The notes below the pieces were generated by a model. The model saw nothing but the letters and a program-made list of their open reading frames with translations, was not told the DNA's origin and did not search any database. Made by a program: the position numbers and the translations under genes. Of a DNA stretch of 64,000 nucleotides, positions 1-8,675 are shown one piece after another. The stretch is from positions 2,644,073 through 2,708,072 of the forward strand of contig NZ_CP011975.1 of the NCBI RefSeq assembly GCF_001047675.1, written 5' to 3'. Positions within the stretch are counted from its first letter, which is position 1, and each line of letters begins with the position of its first letter. This DNA is from Yersinia aleksiciae (GTDB taxonomy: Bacteria; Pseudomonadota; Gammaproteobacteria; Enterobacterales; Enterobacteriaceae).

Positions 1-331
1 ACGATCGCAAAGCAGTTGTAACTGCCCCCTGCCTCGCCAGGAAGGATTTGATAAAGCGCAGGTTAATCCCGAAAATTGCCGCTTCGGTAATTCCTTGCAT
101 GTACGTAGCTTATATTTAGTTAGGCCCAGATTCATGTACTGATAGCTACCCTCATAGGCCAGTGCAAAGTTCTCAGCGATCTCCTGAATCAGACAGTTTA
201 AAAGTGTAACTAGCTGATATTTATACCAACAAATACAGGCGGTAGGGGATTCACTGCGTGGCATCCCCAGAATCTAGAAAAGTAAGGGTATTGACGACAT
301 TAAAAAATATTTAATCGCGACACCGAAGACA
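1..331. other. Left-edge stretch without a supported gene
   Basis: No convincing gene lies here. On the minus strand an open frame starts with ATG at 100 and runs off the left edge for 33 codons, but it has no visible ribosome binding site and I do not recognise the product. It could be the beginning of a gene outside the window or chance. The rest, up to the iron-binding protein gene, is AT-rich and presumably holds that gene's promoter. I could not find a good Fur box in it. Confidence 0.4.
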
Positions 332-394
332 ATGATTCAATTTATGAAAAGATATGGATTATCATTAGCGTTCAACTTTACCCAAGGACATTTC

Positions 395-1540
395 ATGCTC
401 GGTTGTACTCTCAGCAGGTTTCTATCATCTGTCACCCTATTTTTAACGCTAACGGCATCATGCTCTGTTTTGGCCGCACCGATAGTGGTGACCGATATTG
501 CAGGCCGGCAGGTGACACTAGCCCAGCCCGCTTCACGAGTGATATTGGCCGATGCCAGGGCATTGATGGCATTGAATATTCTCCATCCGCAGACTCCGCT
601 AAAAGGGATTATTGCCTGGGATAACTCACTCAAGGTCAAGGCTGCTGATCTGGTGGATGCCTATGCCAAAAAATTCCCTGAAGTGAATAATATCCCTCTG
701 TTCGATAATCCCTATGTCACTGATTTCAGTGTTGAGCGGGCAGTCTCACTGCAACCGGATTTAATCATTTTTGACACTGGGCTGTTGGCAAAGCTGAAAG
801 CCAGTGGGGTATTAGCGCAGTTGGATAAATCAGGCATTCCAGTGCTGTTTATTGATTTCCGCCAACAACCATTGACCAATACAGTGCCGAGTATGCAACT
901 GCTGGGTAAGGTATTCGGTGAAGAGAAGAATGCCGAAGATTTTGTTCAGTTTTATCAGCAGCGGCTGGATCTGATCCGTCAGCGGGTCGCCACACTCAAA
1001 CCAGAGCAGCGCCCGACTGTTTTCATTGAACGCCATGCTGGCATGACTGGTGAGGATTGCTGCTCTACGTTCGGCAAAGGCAGTTTCGGGCAATTTATTG
1101 CCGAAGCGGGTGGCAATAATATCGGTAGCCGACTGTTCCCCGAAATGGGTGGCGAGATTAACGTCGAACAGTTGATTACCAGCAACCCTGATTTTTATCT
1201 GATGACTGGTGCAGACTGGAGCCGTGGCCACAAAGGTTCCGTCGCTGTGCCTTTGGGTTACAGTACAGATACTGCCGCCACGCAGGCAAGATTAGCGCAC
1301 TTGATGACGCGAACCGGTGTCAGTGTGCTGAAATCGGTGCAGGACAAAAAAGTGATGGCGGTTTATCACCAGTTCTATGACAGCCCACTGAATGTGGTGG
1401 CGGTAGAAGCCATCGCCAAATTCCTCCACCCAGAATTGTTCGCAGATCTGGACCCGCAAGCTGATTTGGAAATGATTCATCAGAAGTTTACTGCTATTGG
1501 TTATAGTGGGGTGTTTTGGGCAACTCCCCTTCGTCCTTGA
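395..1540 (+). CDS. Periplasmic iron/siderophore-binding protein of an ABC transporter
   Basis: The product is a 381-residue exported protein of the FecB/TroA-like class that binds ferric siderophores in the periplasm and passes them to an inner-membrane ABC permease. I chose the ATG at 395 because AAGGA sits about 7 bases upstream and the protein then begins with a typical signal peptide ending near SVLAA; a longer frame opens at 332. The mature part starts IVVTDIAGRQVTL, the usual first strand of this family, and has the helical-backbone region around the middle. No permease or ATPase gene is adjacent, so the partner must be elsewhere. It is followed in the same direction by a TonB-dependent receptor, suggesting one uptake unit. 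The last codons and stop (LRP-stop) coincide with the end of an inserted ERIC element. The substrate cannot be read from the sequence. Confidence 0.85.
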   Translation: MLGCTLSRFLSSVTLFLTLTASCSVLAAPIVVTDIAGRQVTLAQPASRVILADARALMALNILHPQTPLKGIIAWDNSLKVKAADLVDAYAKKFPEVNNIPLFDNPYVTDFSVERAVSLQPDLIIFDTGLLAKLKASGVLAQLDKSGIPVLFIDFRQQPLTNTVPSMQLLGKVFGEEKNAEDFVQFYQQRLDLIRQRVATLKPEQRPTVFIERHAGMTGEDCCSTFGKGSFGQFIAEAGGNNIGSRLFPEMGGEINVEQLITSNPDFYLMTGADWSRGHKGSVAVPLGYSTDTAATQARLAHLMTRTGVSVLKSVQDKKVMAVYHQFYDSPLNVVAVEAIAKFLHPELFADLDPQADLEMIHQKFTAIGYSGVFWATPLRP

Positions 1541-1640
1541 CGCCGCAGCGTTGTTAGCGGCACTCACTCACCCAAATCACTTACTGATGTAAGCTCATCG
1601 GGATTCGTTCATTTGCTGCCTAGCTGCAACAAAATTTATT
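1530..1640. repeat. ERIC element
   Basis: This is an enterobacterial repetitive intergenic consensus copy. The core resembles the ERIC palindrome: CACTTACTGATGTAAGCTC at 1578-1596, flanked by outer arms GCAGCGTTG and TAGCTGCAAC. It overlaps the stop codon of the binding-protein gene and lies between that gene and the TonB receptor gene, so it may form a hairpin in a shared transcript. Confidence 0.85.
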
Positions 1641-1652
1641 TACATGGGAAAT

Positions 1653-1669
1653 CTAATCATTAAGATTAG
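1653..1669. promoter_or_regulatory. Inverted repeat upstream of the TonB receptor gene
   Basis: CTAATC and GATTAG are separated by ATTAA about 50 bases before the receptor start. It could be an operator or part of the promoter. It does not match the Fur consensus well, so the regulator is unknown. Confidence 0.3.
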
Positions 1670-1719
1670 CGTTTCCAAAAAATACAATTAGACACAGCTC
1701 CTTTCGCAATAGGCCAAAA

Positions 1720-3876
1720 ATGTTAACGTTTTCCCGTCTGTCCCTGCTGGCCGCCTCAGTCGTGCTGGCACTGCCTGCTTTTGCCGCAGAAAAATCTTCT
1801 TCGTCAGTGACTGAATCGTCAGCTGAAACCAAAACTAATAAAAATGACCAGCTTTCGGTGGTGGGTAACTGGCTTGATAATACGGATAACAGCACTGTGG
1901 TCCTGAATCACCCCGGCGCTCGTACCATTGTTACCCAGCAACGTATTCACGAAAAGGGTGCTCAGACGGTAGGAGATTCGCTGCGGGGTATCCCCGGTGT
2001 ACAGGTACGCGAAAGTAATGGTACCGGCGGCAGCGACATCTCGCTGAATGTGGGTGTACGCGGATTAACCTCTCGCTTATCTCCACGCTCAACCATTTTG
2101 ATGGACGGCATCCCGCTGGCGGTTGCGCCTTATGGTCAGCCACAGCTCTCCATGGCTCCGCTCTCCATTGGTAATCTGCAATCGATTGATGTGATCCGTG
2201 GCGGCGGTGCCGTGCGATACGGGCCGCAAAACGTGGGCGGGATTATCAACTTTAATACCAAAGCGATCCCGCAAGATTTCAGCGGTGCAGTCAGCGCACA
2301 AACTCAAGGTGCCAGCCATGGCGGCTTAAAAACCCTGAGCAGCGCCTCCTTAGGCGGCACGGCAGATAATGGTTTTGGCGCAGCATTGCTCTATTCCGGC
2401 TTACATGGGCAGGGATACCGCGATAGCAATGACAACACCGATATCGATGATTTTATGCTGAAAACCCGCTATCAGCTGACGGAACACGATGAGTTGCAGG
2501 CTAACTTCCACTATTACGAAGCACACGCCGGGATGCCTGGAGGGTTAACCAGTGCGCAGTATGCAGCCAACCCTTTCCAATCAACCCGCCCCTTCGATCA
2601 GTTTGATGGCCGCCGCCGTGATATGTCATTCAAATATATTCATCAGGAAGATGATAAGCAGTTTGAATTACTGACCTATTTCACCAAAAGTTTCCGTGGC
2701 AGCAACATTGAATCTGAAGGGACGGGGGCGAGCCTCGGTCAAAAACGCATGGTGGCTTATCCTCGCAATTACACCACTTATGCTATCGAGCCAAGCTATT
2801 CACAGTTATTTAGAATGGGTAGCAGCGCCCATGAAGTCACTTTGGGTTACCGATACCTGAATGAAACCATGGACGAAAAGGCATACCGCTCTGCTTGGTA
2901 TAATCCGGCCACGGTTTCTTCAACTCCCTCCACGCCGCAATATTATCAGCACACCTCGGGCGGCACTGAAGCCCATGCGGTCTATATCGATGACGCCATT
3001 AACATCTCTGACTGGACCATCACTCCCGGTATTCGCTATGAGAATATTCGCACCAATGTGGATGACTCATTTGCCAATACTCATCGTGAGAAGCACTACA
3101 GCGAGCCATTGCCATCACTGAACGTGATGTATCACGTGTCCGACGAGTGGAAGTTGTTTGCCAATGCCAACACCTCTTTTGGCAGCATGCAGTATTTCCA
3201 GTTGAGCAAGGGCGGGAGTGGCAATGCGCCAGCACCGGGTCTGACGGCGGAGAAAGCCCATAGTTATGAAGTCGGTACTCGCTTTGATGACACCATCATG
3301 ACCGGCGAACTGACACTGTTCTACATCGATTTTGATAACCAGCTGCAATACATCAGCAATGATATCGGCTGGACCAATATGGGCGCGACCACTCATGAAG
3401 GGGTAGAGCTGGCATTTAGCTATGACTTGAGTGAACTCAATCGTGTACTGAATGGAGTAAGTGTTTACTCCAGTTATACCTACACCAAAGCCAGCACTAA
3501 AAGCGGTGACTTTGCCGGTAAGGACTTACCTTTCTACTCCCGCCAGGTCTATACCGTCGGGACGCGCTACGAAACCGGTAATTGGGTCTGGAATCTGGAC
3601 AGCTATGCTCAATCCCAGCAACGCTCTCCGGGGGCTGGCCCACAATACATTACGCAGGAGAGTGCGGATGGTCAGTTCGGTGATATCCCAGGTTATATGG
3701 TATGGAATACACGGGCTGAATATAACTTCGGGCCTGCCTGGTCAAATCTGACTCTGGGGGCTGGGGTGAAAAACCTGTTTGATCAGCGCTATTTCACACG
3801 TTCCAATGATAACAACTCCGGCAAGTATGTTGGCGAGCCACGCACCCTCTTCGTGCAGGGGTCTGTCGCCTTCTGA
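1720..3876 (+). CDS. TonB-dependent ferric-siderophore outer membrane receptor (FecA-like)
   Basis: This 718-residue protein is an outer membrane gated channel that imports ferric chelates using energy from TonB-ExbB-ExbD. A signal peptide ends near PAFAA (about residue 23). A plug domain follows (about 60-180) with landmarks QTVGDSLRGIPGVQVRES, RGLTSRLSPRSTILMDG and IDVIRGGGAVRYGP, the last being the typical end of the plug. The remainder is the 22-strand barrel and ends with the hallmark aromatic residue, VQGSVAF. The plug resembles FecA of the citrate system, but there is no N-terminal signalling extension (the protein goes nearly straight into the plug) and no FecIR-like regulators nearby. 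It probably works with the binding protein just upstream. The ligand is unknown. Confidence 0.9.
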   Translation: MLTFSRLSLLAASVVLALPAFAAEKSSSSVTESSAETKTNKNDQLSVVGNWLDNTDNSTVVLNHPGARTIVTQQRIHEKGAQTVGDSLRGIPGVQVRESNGTGGSDISLNVGVRGLTSRLSPRSTILMDGIPLAVAPYGQPQLSMAPLSIGNLQSIDVIRGGGAVRYGPQNVGGIINFNTKAIPQDFSGAVSAQTQGASHGGLKTLSSASLGGTADNGFGAALLYSGLHGQGYRDSNDNTDIDDFMLKTRYQLTEHDELQANFHYYEAHAGMPGGLTSAQYAANPFQSTRPFDQFDGRRRDMSFKYIHQEDDKQFELLTYFTKSFRGSNIESEGTGASLGQKRMVAYPRNYTTYAIEPSYSQLFRMGSSAHEVTLGYRYLNETMDEKAYRSAWYNPATVSSTPSTPQYYQHTSGGTEAHAVYIDDAINISDWTITPGIRYENIRTNVDDSFANTHREKHYSEPLPSLNVMYHVSDEWKLFANANTSFGSMQYFQLSKGGSGNAPAPGLTAEKAHSYEVGTRFDDTIMTGELTLFYIDFDNQLQYISNDIGWTNMGATTHEGVELAFSYDLSELNRVLNGVSVYSSYTYTKASTKSGDFAGKDLPFYSRQVYTVGTRYETGNWVWNLDSYAQSQQRSPGAGPQYITQESADGQFGDIPGYMVWNTRAEYNFGPAWSNLTLGAGVKNLFDQRYFTRSNDNNSGKYVGEPRTLFVQGSVAF

Positions 3877-4333
3877 TGACCTCACAATAATCGGCTGTTA
3901 ACTCAGCCGTCTGGCTAAGCCCGGTGTGTTAATCATCTGCTGGGCTTGTGCTTCCCCTGTCTGTTGTTCTCCCTTTCCTTGAAATATCGCGCTTTAATAT
4001 AAATGATAATCATTATTGCACGGTATTCCAGAAGGTGAGTTCTATTCAAGTCTCGGCACTGAGGGGATAGGGGTGAATTACTTGGTTGATCAGGTGGTAT
4101 TAGTATGGAATTAATAGATTCACTATCATTCAATAACTAATTATGTTGCCCTTGGAGGGTTGGAATGATTCGCTTAAATAGATGTTTTCTGCCGACGGAT
4201 GAGCCAATAATTTATTTTTATATATGCGATGGCACGGCTTAATAACAAAATGAGAGTGAAAAGTAATGTCGCACTATTAAGCTCAACTATTAACTAAGAA
4301 AATAATAATCGAGTGCCATGCTTTGCTGTTTTA
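3877..4333. other. Intergenic region between the receptor and the hmsT-like gene
   Basis: No gene is supported. It holds a small hairpin (CGGCTG/CAGCCG, about 3891-3908) soon after the receptor stop, which could help end that transcript, and a Fur-like box at 3999-4017 described separately. The open frame on the minus strand at 3933-4133 has no ribosome binding site or recognisable domain and I do not call it. Confidence 0.5.
3999..4017. promoter_or_regulatory. Candidate Fur box
   Basis: ATAAATGATAATCATTATT agrees with the 19-bp Fur consensus at 15 of 19 positions, including a perfect TGATAATCATTA core. It lies after the TonB receptor gene with no recognised gene starting from it on either strand, so what it controls is unclear; an unannotated small RNA or small protein is one possibility. 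Confidence 0.5.
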
Positions 4334-5434
4334 TCAGGGTGAAGACTCCACATTTGGGAATTTCTTCCCGGCAAAAGCAACCTTATTACGACCATCTTTT
4401 TTAGCCCGATAGAGCGCCTCATCTGCTGCCTTGAGTGAAGAGGCCAAATCGTAGGCTTGCAGTGGGGAAATACCGGCGCTTAATGTGACAGTCGTGGAAA
4501 CTTTGTGATTGAAAACATGTGGTATATCAAGCCCTAATACACGCTGGCGCACCCGCTCAGCCAATTGGCTGGCATACTCTTCACTCACATGTGTCAGCAA
4601 CACCAAAAACTCTTCGCCACCATAGCGCACCACGATATCCCGCGAACGCACGGCATCACGAATTGCCGCAGCAACCCGCACCAGCGCTTGATCGCCCATC
4701 GTGTGACCATAGTTGTCGTTATAGGCTTTAAAGTGGTCGATATCGAGCAGCAGCACATAATGATTGCCAGGGGATTGCGCCAACAGTGTCTCGAGTTTGT
4801 TCTCCAGACCACGACGATTATACAAACTGGTTAAGGGATCTATCATGCTTAAATCACTGAATTTCTCTCTTTCATTATAAAGATGTGCAACCAGTTTTCG
4901 GGTAAAGTCATCGCTGCGACGCGACATCAAATGATGTAAAGAGAAGCCCATCAGCGGCAGCATAATAGTGAATATTATGCGGAAGATATTTTGAAAATCA
5001 TCCAGGAAAATAACGGTTATCGCAGCTGGTGTAGTGTGCAGACAAAAGGCGATAAAATTGTCAGACAGCGCAATGGTGCTGATAAAGAAAATGGTAAACA
5101 GGCTAAGTAATAAGTAGTTATTTTCATTTGTGCCTGGATATTCGTATTTTAAGATGATTTGCCAGGCCCATAACACACCTATGATAATTGCAAATAAATT
5201 CAGTTTATCCGCATATTTCTTCGAAATAAAAACCAAATAAGCGGCAGCACCGAGGCTGATAACCGTGATCATAACAATCGGTAATGTCACCGCAGGTGTT
5301 TTTGGTGATGGTAATACCATACTAAAAATAGCTGACGACGCATTAAGAAATAAAAAAAGCAGTAAAGAGAGCCGATGCTTACTATTCAGAAGCTGATCGT
5401 AGGAATGGCTATTCATATTCAATTCACTCTGCAT
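4334..5434 (-). CDS. hmsT: Membrane diguanylate cyclase, HmsT-like
   Basis: The product makes cyclic di-GMP from two GTP, the signal that switches on Hms-dependent poly-N-acetylglucosamine biofilm in Yersinia. About 170 N-terminal residues are very hydrophobic and form several membrane helices. A GGDEF domain follows, starting near LSMIDPLTSLYNRRGLE, with the catalytic motif RYGGEEF and a product-inhibition site R-x-x-D (RSRD) five residues before it, so the enzyme looks active and feedback-controlled. Start is uncertain: ATG at 5434, or the in-frame ATG at 5416, which has a better purine-rich site (AGAGTGA). The symbol rests on similarity of layout and on the nearby hmsCDE system; another membrane GGDEF protein cannot be excluded. 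Confidence 0.75.
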   Translation of the reverse strand: MQSELNMNSHSYDQLLNSKHRLSLLLFLFLNASSAIFSMVLPSPKTPAVTLPIVMITVISLGAAAYLVFISKKYADKLNLFAIIIGVLWAWQIILKYEYPGTNENNYLLLSLFTIFFISTIALSDNFIAFCLHTTPAAITVIFLDDFQNIFRIIFTIMLPLMGFSLHHLMSRRSDDFTRKLVAHLYNEREKFSDLSMIDPLTSLYNRRGLENKLETLLAQSPGNHYVLLLDIDHFKAYNDNYGHTMGDQALVRVAAAIRDAVRSRDIVVRYGGEEFLVLLTHVSEEYASQLAERVRQRVLGLDIPHVFNHKVSTTVTLSAGISPLQAYDLASSLKAADEALYRAKKDGRNKVAFAGKKFPNVESSP

Positions 5435-5677
5435 AATGTCGTGCTGTCAGTAGACAAATAAACAATATCCTCATGAAGCCCTATTATTTAGGCATCACGA
5501 TAAATAGTTTTTATAAGTAATTATTTTTGTTTGAAGCGTTTAATGTCGTTTTAGGAATTTTCTTAATCAAAATTACCATTTTTGTTTCCGCCTGTCATCA
5601 TGATGTTTCTTCACTAATGACACCTTCGTGTTGGCGCATGACAACTTCATGATGCAGATTGGCAAAGAGTGATATAT

Positions 5678-5696
5678 GATATTGGTTATCATTATC
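5678..5696. promoter_or_regulatory. Fur box upstream of the DUF1435 gene
   Basis: GATATTGGTTATCATTATC matches 16 of 19 positions of the Fur consensus. It sits about 20 bases before the preferred ATG (5717) of the DUF1435 gene, which suggests iron-repressed expression. A GTG start at 5669 would put the site inside the coding region, an argument against that start. Confidence 0.6.
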
Positions 5697-5716
5697 ACTT
5701 GGGTGGGGCCGTCATT

Positions 5717-6013
5717 ATGATTGTAGCCAGATTAGCCGCTTACCGTTCGTGGAGGATTCGTGGGTTATTGAGCCGTAGCATGTCCAGTGGTTGGGGAATA
5801 TTGCTCCCTTTTGTGTTGCTACCACTGCTGGAATGGGCCGATATCACCATCGGTCAGTTGCGGGTCGTGATCGTGCTCGCGATGCTGGCAACCATTAGCA
5901 TGCTGTATCACACTCGGCTACGGCATTTTCTGTTGTTGCCATCTTGTTTGGCGCTATTGGGGGGGATGGTTGCAGTAGTGATGCACAGTGGCATCAGCGA
6001 GCTGTTTTTTTGA
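5717..6013 (+). CDS. yjjZ: DUF1435 small membrane protein (YjjZ homologue)
   Basis: A small hydrophobic protein of unknown function. It resembles E. coli YjjZ, which is also near rsmC and the leuQPV tRNAs: shared blocks are SGWGxLLP, RIVI/RVVIVLAML, MLYHxxLRH and LLPSCLAL. Two or three membrane helices are expected. I chose ATG 5717 (98 residues), which follows GGGTGGGG and leaves the Fur box upstream. ATG 5780 would give 77 residues, close to the short E. coli protein. The E. coli neighbour fhuF, an iron-release protein, is absent here, but the Fur-type site suggests the link to iron is kept. Function is not known. Confidence 0.75.
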   Translation: MIVARLAAYRSWRIRGLLSRSMSSGWGILLPFVLLPLLEWADITIGQLRVVIVLAMLATISMLYHTRLRHFLLLPSCLALLGGMVAVVMHSGISELFF

Positions 6014-6089
6014 ATATAAGAATAAAATTGAGGGGAAAACGAAATTACAATTGAGGGAGATATGAAACGGAAGAGGATTGAAATCATCG

Positions 6090-6176
6090 TGGTGCGAAGG
6101 GAGGGACTTGAACCCTCACGTCCGTAAGAACACTAACACCTGAAGCTAGCGCGTCTACCAATTCCGCCACCATCGC
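6090..6176 (-). tRNA. leuV: tRNA-Leu (anticodon CAG), copy 3 of the cluster
   Basis: The minus strand reads as an 87-base tRNA-Leu with encoded CCA. The anticodon loop is CTTCAGGTG, giving anticodon CAG for CUG codons, and the long variable arm typical of Leu tRNAs is present. It is the last of three identical copies in the direction of transcription, matching the leuQPV cluster of E. coli. Confidence 0.95.
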
Positions 6177-6245
6177 CCAAATGATTTCTTACTGCTTATC
6201 AGCTAATTTGCGTAGCCTGATATTTTTAGATTTATATCACCAGCG

Positions 6246-6332
6246 TGGTGCGAAGGGAGGGACTTGAACCCTCACGTCCGTAAGAACACTAACACCTGAA
6301 GCTAGCGCGTCTACCAATTCCGCCACCATCGC
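6246..6332 (-). tRNA. leuP: tRNA-Leu (anticodon CAG), copy 2
   Basis: Second of three copies, 87 bases with encoded CCA and anticodon CAG. The sequence is the same as the flanking copies; the spacer to the next copy is about 70 bases and not repeated. Confidence 0.95.
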
Positions 6333-6384
6333 ATGTGCTGTGCAATATAAATCTCTACTGCTGGCTGCCTGAGAAAATAATGTT

Positions 6385-6471
6385 TGGTGCGAAGGGAGGG
6401 ACTTGAACCCTCACGTCCGTAAGAACACTAACACCTGAAGCTAGCGCGTCTACCAATTCCGCCACCATCGC
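6385..6471 (-). tRNA. leuQ: tRNA-Leu (anticodon CAG), copy 1
   Basis: First copy in the direction of transcription, 87 bases with encoded CCA and anticodon CAG. It lies just downstream of the promoter at 6513-6540, so the three tRNAs are probably one precursor cut by RNases. Confidence 0.95.
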
Positions 6472-6512
6472 GTACCGGAAACATTACTTTTTTGATGCTA
6501 CCACGGGGGCGA

Positions 6513-6540
6513 ATTCTAGAGATTTTCACGTTCAGGTCAA
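6513..6540 (-). promoter_or_regulatory. Promoter of the tRNA-Leu cluster
   Basis: On the minus strand a -35 TTGACC (6540-6535) is followed after 16 bases by a -10 TAGAAT (6518-6513) and a GC-rich discriminator (TCGCCCCC). A GC-rich discriminator is typical of stable-RNA promoters under stringent (ppGpp) control. Confidence 0.75.
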
Positions 6541-6646
6541 TACTTATTTCCCCTAAGCGGGACGTTTGCTGTAAAAAGCATCATATGTTGTTCAATTGAT
6601 TTGATTTCTGGCCTGTTTTTCGTTTATCCCCCCCGAACAATGCCTT

Positions 6647-7564
6647 TCACGGCACCTCACTCGGCGGTGGCGGGTAATGGGCAAATAGCGCGATCAGCCA
6701 GTCAATCAACACTCTGACTCTGGGGGCGAGAAAGCGTCCCGGAGGAAACATAATAAACAGTGGCATGGCCGGCGGAGGGCAGTGGGGTAAGACCTCAATC
6801 AGCTCCCCTTGCGCCAATTGGCGCTGGATACCCTGCGTTGGCGCTTGAATTAGCCCTAAGCCGGCAACCCCTGCGGCAATATAGGCATCCGCGCCGTTGA
6901 CACTCAAGATGCTCGGCAACTCCCGCGTTTCAACCCTCCCCTGATAAGCAAATTCCAAGGGATAATCGCGGTGAGTCAGCTGTGAAAAATACCCCACCGC
7001 TTGATGCCCCGCCAAGTCGTCGAGTGACGTCGGCACGCCATATTTCGCCAGATAAGCGGGTGATGCGCAGGTTATTTGTGGCTGCTGACCAATATTGCGC
7101 ACCGCTAACTGTTCGTCATGAGGCAACCAGGCGCGCAATACGCAATCCACCCCTTCGCGCATCAGATCGATAGTGCTGTCATTGGCACCAAGAATCAGAG
7201 TGATATGGGGATAGCGCTGATAGAAGTCACTCAGTGCCGGGATTACCACATTGCGGGCTAGCGAGTGGGGCATATCGATACGCACTTTCCCCTCGGGTTG
7301 CAGCCGCTGGTGACTAAAGAGTGAATCCGCCTCTTCAAACGCCGACAGCAATTGTAAGCAGCGCTGGTAGTAGAGCGTCCCTTCGGCGGTGATATTCACT
7401 TGGCGGGTGGTGCGCACCAATAAGCGCACGCCGAGCCGCTGCTCTAACCGTTTTAAGGTGTGACTGACCGTGGCGCGCGGCAATTGCAGTTTTTCTGCTG
7501 CACGACTGAAACTGCCCAACTCAACAATACGGACAAAAATCCGCATGGCTTGAATTTGATCCAT
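6647..7564 (-). CDS. LysR-family transcriptional regulator
   Basis: A 305-residue DNA-binding regulator. The N-terminus (MDQIQAMRIFVRIVELGSF) is the usual LysR winged helix-turn-helix, with recognition region around RATVSHTLKRLEQRLG. The rest is the effector-binding domain, beginning near GKVRIDMPHSLARNVV, of the DmlR/YafC-like branch. It is transcribed away from an aldo/keto reductase gene, with about 115 bases between the two starts, a common arrangement in which the LysR protein controls the divergent gene. The inducer is unknown. Confidence 0.85.
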   Translation of the reverse strand: MDQIQAMRIFVRIVELGSFSRAAEKLQLPRATVSHTLKRLEQRLGVRLLVRTTRQVNITAEGTLYYQRCLQLLSAFEEADSLFSHQRLQPEGKVRIDMPHSLARNVVIPALSDFYQRYPHITLILGANDSTIDLMREGVDCVLRAWLPHDEQLAVRNIGQQPQITCASPAYLAKYGVPTSLDDLAGHQAVGYFSQLTHRDYPLEFAYQGRVETRELPSILSVNGADAYIAAGVAGLGLIQAPTQGIQRQLAQGELIEVLPHCPPPAMPLFIMFPPGRFLAPRVRVLIDWLIALFAHYPPPPSEVP

Positions 7565-7680
7565 GGTTACGTCCGCCTATTGTTGGTGTTTTTTGAACAG
7601 TGATGAGCAATCTGCATTATTTATCTTTCTCCGCGAAACAACCACACTTTCTTCCGATATCACTAATGGGGAGTATCACA

Positions 7681-8673
7681 ATGCAACAACGTCAATTAGG
7701 TTTGAATGGTCCGCAAGTCTCGGCACTGGGCCTTGGCTGCATGGGAATGAGTGATTTTTACTCCACCAATCAGGACACCAACGAGTCCATTGCTACCCTC
7801 CACCGGGCGCTGGAACTGGGGGTGACGATGCTTGATACCGCAGATATGTATGGCCCCTTTACCAATGAAGAGTTAGTGGGGCGGGCAATTAAGGGCAAGC
7901 GAGATCAGGTCTTTTTAGCCACCAAATTCGGCATTGTGCGAGACCCGGCAGATCCGATGGTACGTGGCGTCAGCAGCCGCCCTGACTACATACGTCAATC
8001 GGTCGATGGCAGTTTGAAGCGGTTGGGTGTCGAGGTGATTGACCTCTATTATCAGCATCGTGGTGATCCCACAGTGCCGGTTGAAGAGGTGATTGGCACG
8101 CTGGCTGATTTGGTCACGGCGGGTAAAATCCGTTATATCGGTCTGAGCGAGGTTTCGGCGGCCACCTTGGAAAAAGCCCATCAGGTGCATCCGATTACTG
8201 CGGTACAGAGTGAATACTCACTGTGGACGCGAGATGCAGAGACATCAGTGTTGGCAACCTGCGAACGATTAGGGATTGGCTTTGTCGCCTATAGCCCGCT
8301 AGGGCGCGGTTTCTTGACGGGGGCTATTCGCAGCCCAGAGGATTTGGCTGCCGATGATTTTCGTCGCCATAACCCGCGTTTTCAGGGCGATAACTTTGCA
8401 CTTAATCTGGCACTGGCCGATACCGTGACAAGAATGGCGCAAGATAAAGGAGTTAAACCGTCGCAACTGGCATTGGCGTGGGTATTGGCGCAGGGGAAAC
8501 ACATTGTGCCGATCCCAGGCACTAAACGTCGCAGCTATTTGGAAGAGAATCTGGCGGCATTAGCGGTGGTGCTCAGCCCGCAAGAGTTGGCGGCGCTGGA
8601 TGCGGTGTTCCCATTCCATGCCGCAGCAGGTGAACGCTACGGCGCGGAAGGGATGGTCTATCTTAATGCCTGA
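7681..8673 (+). CDS. Aldo/keto reductase (YakC/Tas-like)
   Basis: A predicted NADPH-dependent oxidoreductase of 330 residues with the (beta/alpha)8 AKR fold. I chose ATG 7681 because GGGGAG lies a few bases upstream and the family begins with [19 protein letters not shown]. The catalytic set is visible: D in [10 protein letters not shown] in the same motif, K in FLATKFG and H in DLYYQHRGD. The cofactor-binding end reads IPIPGT-like ([15 protein letters not shown]). Substrate unknown; such enzymes reduce aldehydes and ketones. It is divergent from a LysR gene that probably regulates it. Confidence 0.88.
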   Translation: MQQRQLGLNGPQVSALGLGCMGMSDFYSTNQDTNESIATLHRALELGVTMLDTADMYGPFTNEELVGRAIKGKRDQVFLATKFGIVRDPADPMVRGVSSRPDYIRQSVDGSLKRLGVEVIDLYYQHRGDPTVPVEEVIGTLADLVTAGKIRYIGLSEVSAATLEKAHQVHPITAVQSEYSLWTRDAETSVLATCERLGIGFVAYSPLGRGFLTGAIRSPEDLAADDFRRHNPRFQGDNFALNLALADTVTRMAQDKGVKPSQLALAWVLAQGKHIVPIPGTKRRSYLEENLAALAVVLSPQELAALDAVFPFHAAAGERYGAEGMVYLNA

Positions 8674-8675
8674 TC

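Noticed and set aside
3877..4100. RyhB-type small RNA next to the Fur-like box
   Set aside because: I compared both directions with the E. coli RyhB core as I remember it and saw no match, and no terminator with T-run is at the right distance.
3933..4133. 66-codon minus-strand frame over the orphan Fur box
   Set aside because: The Fur box lies inside the frame rather than before it, there is no ribosome site, and the sequence looks random.
6090..6471. Mobile island at the tRNA-Leu cluster
   Set aside because: tRNA genes are common integration sites, but there is no integrase, no repeated tRNA 3' end beyond the three whole copies, and flanking genes are core.
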